A DNA stretch of 64,000 nt from Streptacidiphilus neutrinimicus (GTDB taxonomy: Bacteria > Actinomycetota > Actinomycetes > Streptomycetales > Streptomycetaceae). The notes beneath the pieces are model-generated. The model worked only from the letters and a program-made list of their open reading frames with translations, ran no database searches and was not told the origin of the DNA. The DNA lies in assembly GCF_000787815.1 (NCBI RefSeq), contig NZ_BBPO01000003.1, positions 186,160 through 250,159 of the forward strand, in the 5' to 3' direction. Every line of letters begins with the position of its first letter. The stretch's first letter is position 1. Position numbers and translations under genes: made by a program. Shown one piece after another: positions 62,708 to 64,000 of this stretch.

Positions 62708-62869
62708 CCCGGGCTCCTCGTCTGCTCGTTCGCTTCCGTCTCCTTGCAGGTCAAAAAGCTACGGACGGCGGCGCGGGCCGGAATCAGTCGCGCTTAGGTA
62801 CTTTCCGTAGGGCCGGTGTCGGCGGTGTCCGTCACGGGACGTCGGCCCCCTGGTGTCGGCGGCGCTGGG

Positions 62870-62875
62870 TAGGGT
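62870..62875 (+). promoter_or_regulatory. Probable -10 of a leaderless LAL-regulator transcript
   Basis: TAGGGT at -13 to -8 from the ATG at 62883, with no Shine-Dalgarno. Confidence 0.5.
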
Positions 62876-62882
62876 GCTGGGC

Positions 62883-64000
62883 ATGCTGTACGGACGGGGG
62901 CCCGAACAGGCCGCTATCGACGACCTGCTGCGCGCGGCCGCATCGGAGCGGCGCAGCGGGGTGTTGGTGCTGCGCGGCGAGCCGGGCATCGGAAAGACCG
63001 CGCTGCTGGACCACGCCGAGGCGTCCGCCGGTTCGCTCGGCGGGTGGACGGTGCTGCGGACGGCCGGTGTGGAGGCCGAGTCCGACCTGCCGTTCGCCGC
63101 ACTGCAGTTGCTCCTGGCCCCCGCGCTCGACGGGCTGGCCGCGCTGCCGGAGCCGCAACGGCAGGCGCTGGAGCGGGCGTTCGGCCTCGCCGATCCGGAC
63201 GCTGCCGCGTCCCTGGGCAACCGGCTGCTCGCGGGCCTCGGCGTGCTCGGGCTGCTCGCGGAGCGGGCCGAGTCCGGGCCCGTGCTCTGCCTCGTGGACG
63301 ACCTCCAGTGGTGCGACGCCGCCTCCGCCGAGGCGCTGCTGCTGGCGGCCCGCCGGTTGCGCGCCGAGGGTGTCGTGGTGCTGATCGCCGCCCGGGAGGG
63401 CGAGGGCGCACCCGCCGCGGCCGGCCTGCCCGAGCTGGGCCTCGCCGGGCTCGACGAGGCGGCCGCGGCGCAGTTGCTCGCCCGCCACGCTCCCGACGCC
63501 GACCAGGTGACGCGGCGTCAACTGCTCGAACTGGCGCACGGCAACCCGCTCGCGCTGCGCGAGCTGCCGAGCGCCGAGGGCGGGGCTTGCGCGCCGCTGC
63601 CGCTCGCGGGTCGGCTCCAACTCGCCTACCACGGCCAGCTCAGCCGCCTGCCCGCCGCGACGCAGACGCTGCTGCTGGTCGCCGCCGCGGAGGAGTCGGG
63701 TGAGCTGTCCGTCGTCCTCGACGCCGCCGAGCGCCTCGGCGCGTCCGCGCGGGACCTGCAACCCGCCGAGGCGGCGGCACTGGTCGGCGTCGCCGGGGGG
63801 CCGGGCGGGCGGCTCGCCTTCCGGCATCCGCTGCTGCGCTCCGCTGTGCTCGGCCGCGCCCCGCTCGCCCAGCGGCTCGCGGCCCACGCCGCGCTCGCCG
63901 CGGTGCTGGACCGGCGCGAGGTCCCCGGCGGCGACGCAGCCGTACGCCGCGCCTGGCACCTGGTGCAGGCGGCCCCCGGCCCGGACGATCCGTCGCCGCC
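62883..64000 (+). CDS. LAL-type (large ATP-binding LuxR) transcriptional regulator, 3'-truncated
   Basis: The frame stays open to the end of the window (372 full codons seen). The start MLYGRGPEQAAIDDLLRAA, Walker A RGEPGIGKTALL, Walker B VLCLVDDLQWCDAAS and ELAHGNPLALRELP are the AAA_16/MalT-like signature of LAL regulators, whose C-terminal LuxR HTH would lie beyond the edge. Such regulators often drive secondary-metabolite or catabolic clusters. It is divergent from the SnoaL-like/MFS pair and may control it. Confidence 0.88.
   Translation, partial: MLYGRGPEQAAIDDLLRAAASERRSGVLVLRGEPGIGKTALLDHAEASAGSLGGWTVLRTAGVEAESDLPFAALQLLLAPALDGLAALPEPQRQALERAFGLADPDAAASLGNRLLAGLGVLGLLAERAESGPVLCLVDDLQWCDAASAEALLLAARRLRAEGVVVLIAAREGEGAPAAAGLPELGLAGLDEAAAAQLLARHAPDADQVTRRQLLELAHGNPLALRELPSAEGGACAPLPLAGRLQLAYHGQLSRLPAATQTLLLVAAAEESGELSVVLDAAERLGASARDLQPAEAAALVGVAGGPGGRLAFRHPLLRSAVLGRAPLAQRLAAHAALAAVLDRREVPGGDAAVRRAWHLVQAAPGPDDPSP

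Overview
This is high-GC actinobacterial chromosome, most likely from the family Streptomycetaceae (Streptomyces, Kitasatospora or Streptacidiphilus; the genus cannot be fixed from this window). The reasons are the very high third-position GC, GTG and TTG starts, dense 1-4 nt stop/start overlaps, and a gene order that, from memory, runs parallel to the S. coelicolor SCO1489-SCO1523 region: pdxST, yebC, ruvCAB, yajC-secDF, apt, relA, DUF349, peptidylprolyl isomerase, MBL hydrolase, hisS, aspS, rarA, rpsD, DUF948, alaS, ruvX, mltG, aroE-aroC-aroK-aroB-aroQ, M24 peptidase homologue, efp, nusB.

Layout. 1-0.8 kb: end of a dipeptide/oligopeptide ABC permease. 0.9-13 kb: vitamin B6 synthesis (pdxST), Holliday junction processing (ruvCAB), Sec accessory proteins (yajC, secD, secF), adenine salvage (apt) and the bifunctional ppGpp enzyme (relA). 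13-15.1 kb: an inserted methyltransferase and cytochrome P450. 15.3-21.7 kb: DUF349 protein, membrane-anchored cyclophilin, MBL hydrolase, HisRS and AspRS. 21.7-28 kb: accessory transport and sensing, namely a TetR/MFS drug-efflux pair and a dctA-type carrier divergent from a CitA/CitB-type two-component system. 28-47.9 kb: core again, with rarA, rpsD behind a long structured leader, alaS, ruvX, mltG, the shikimate operon, efp and nusB, interrupted by an amidase and an NB-ARC/TPR regulator. 48.2-64 kb: accessory region. It holds an orphan hypothetical gene, a glutathionyl-hydroquinone reductase-like protein, a trans-4-hydroxy-L-proline catabolic operon (three-subunit D-hydroxyproline dehydrogenase, deaminase, epimerase) with its probable GntR regulator, an unpartnered sugar-binding lipoprotein, a prolyl aminopeptidase-like hydrolase, a LysE exporter with its LysR regulator, an MFS/SnoaL pair, and the start of a LAL-type LuxR regulator that runs off the right edge.

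The most interesting non-genic signals are: (1) five copies of an interspersed inverted-repeat family, four of them starting 6-11 nt and the fifth 28 nt after a stop codon, one of which has spawned a 19-bp tandem array next to the ruvC promoter; (2) a set of genes with a TANNNT-like -10 hexamer 6-8 nt before the start codon and no Shine-Dalgarno, hence probably leaderless; (3) a shared ACATA-N4-TGAGC motif in front of both the hydroxyproline operon and its GntR gene; (4) a roughly 285-nt structured leader before rpsD; (5) an M24 peptidase homologue that has lost most of its metal ligands; (6) the absence of bldD from its usual place after nusB. No tRNA, rRNA, CRISPR array, insertion sequence or prophage was seen.
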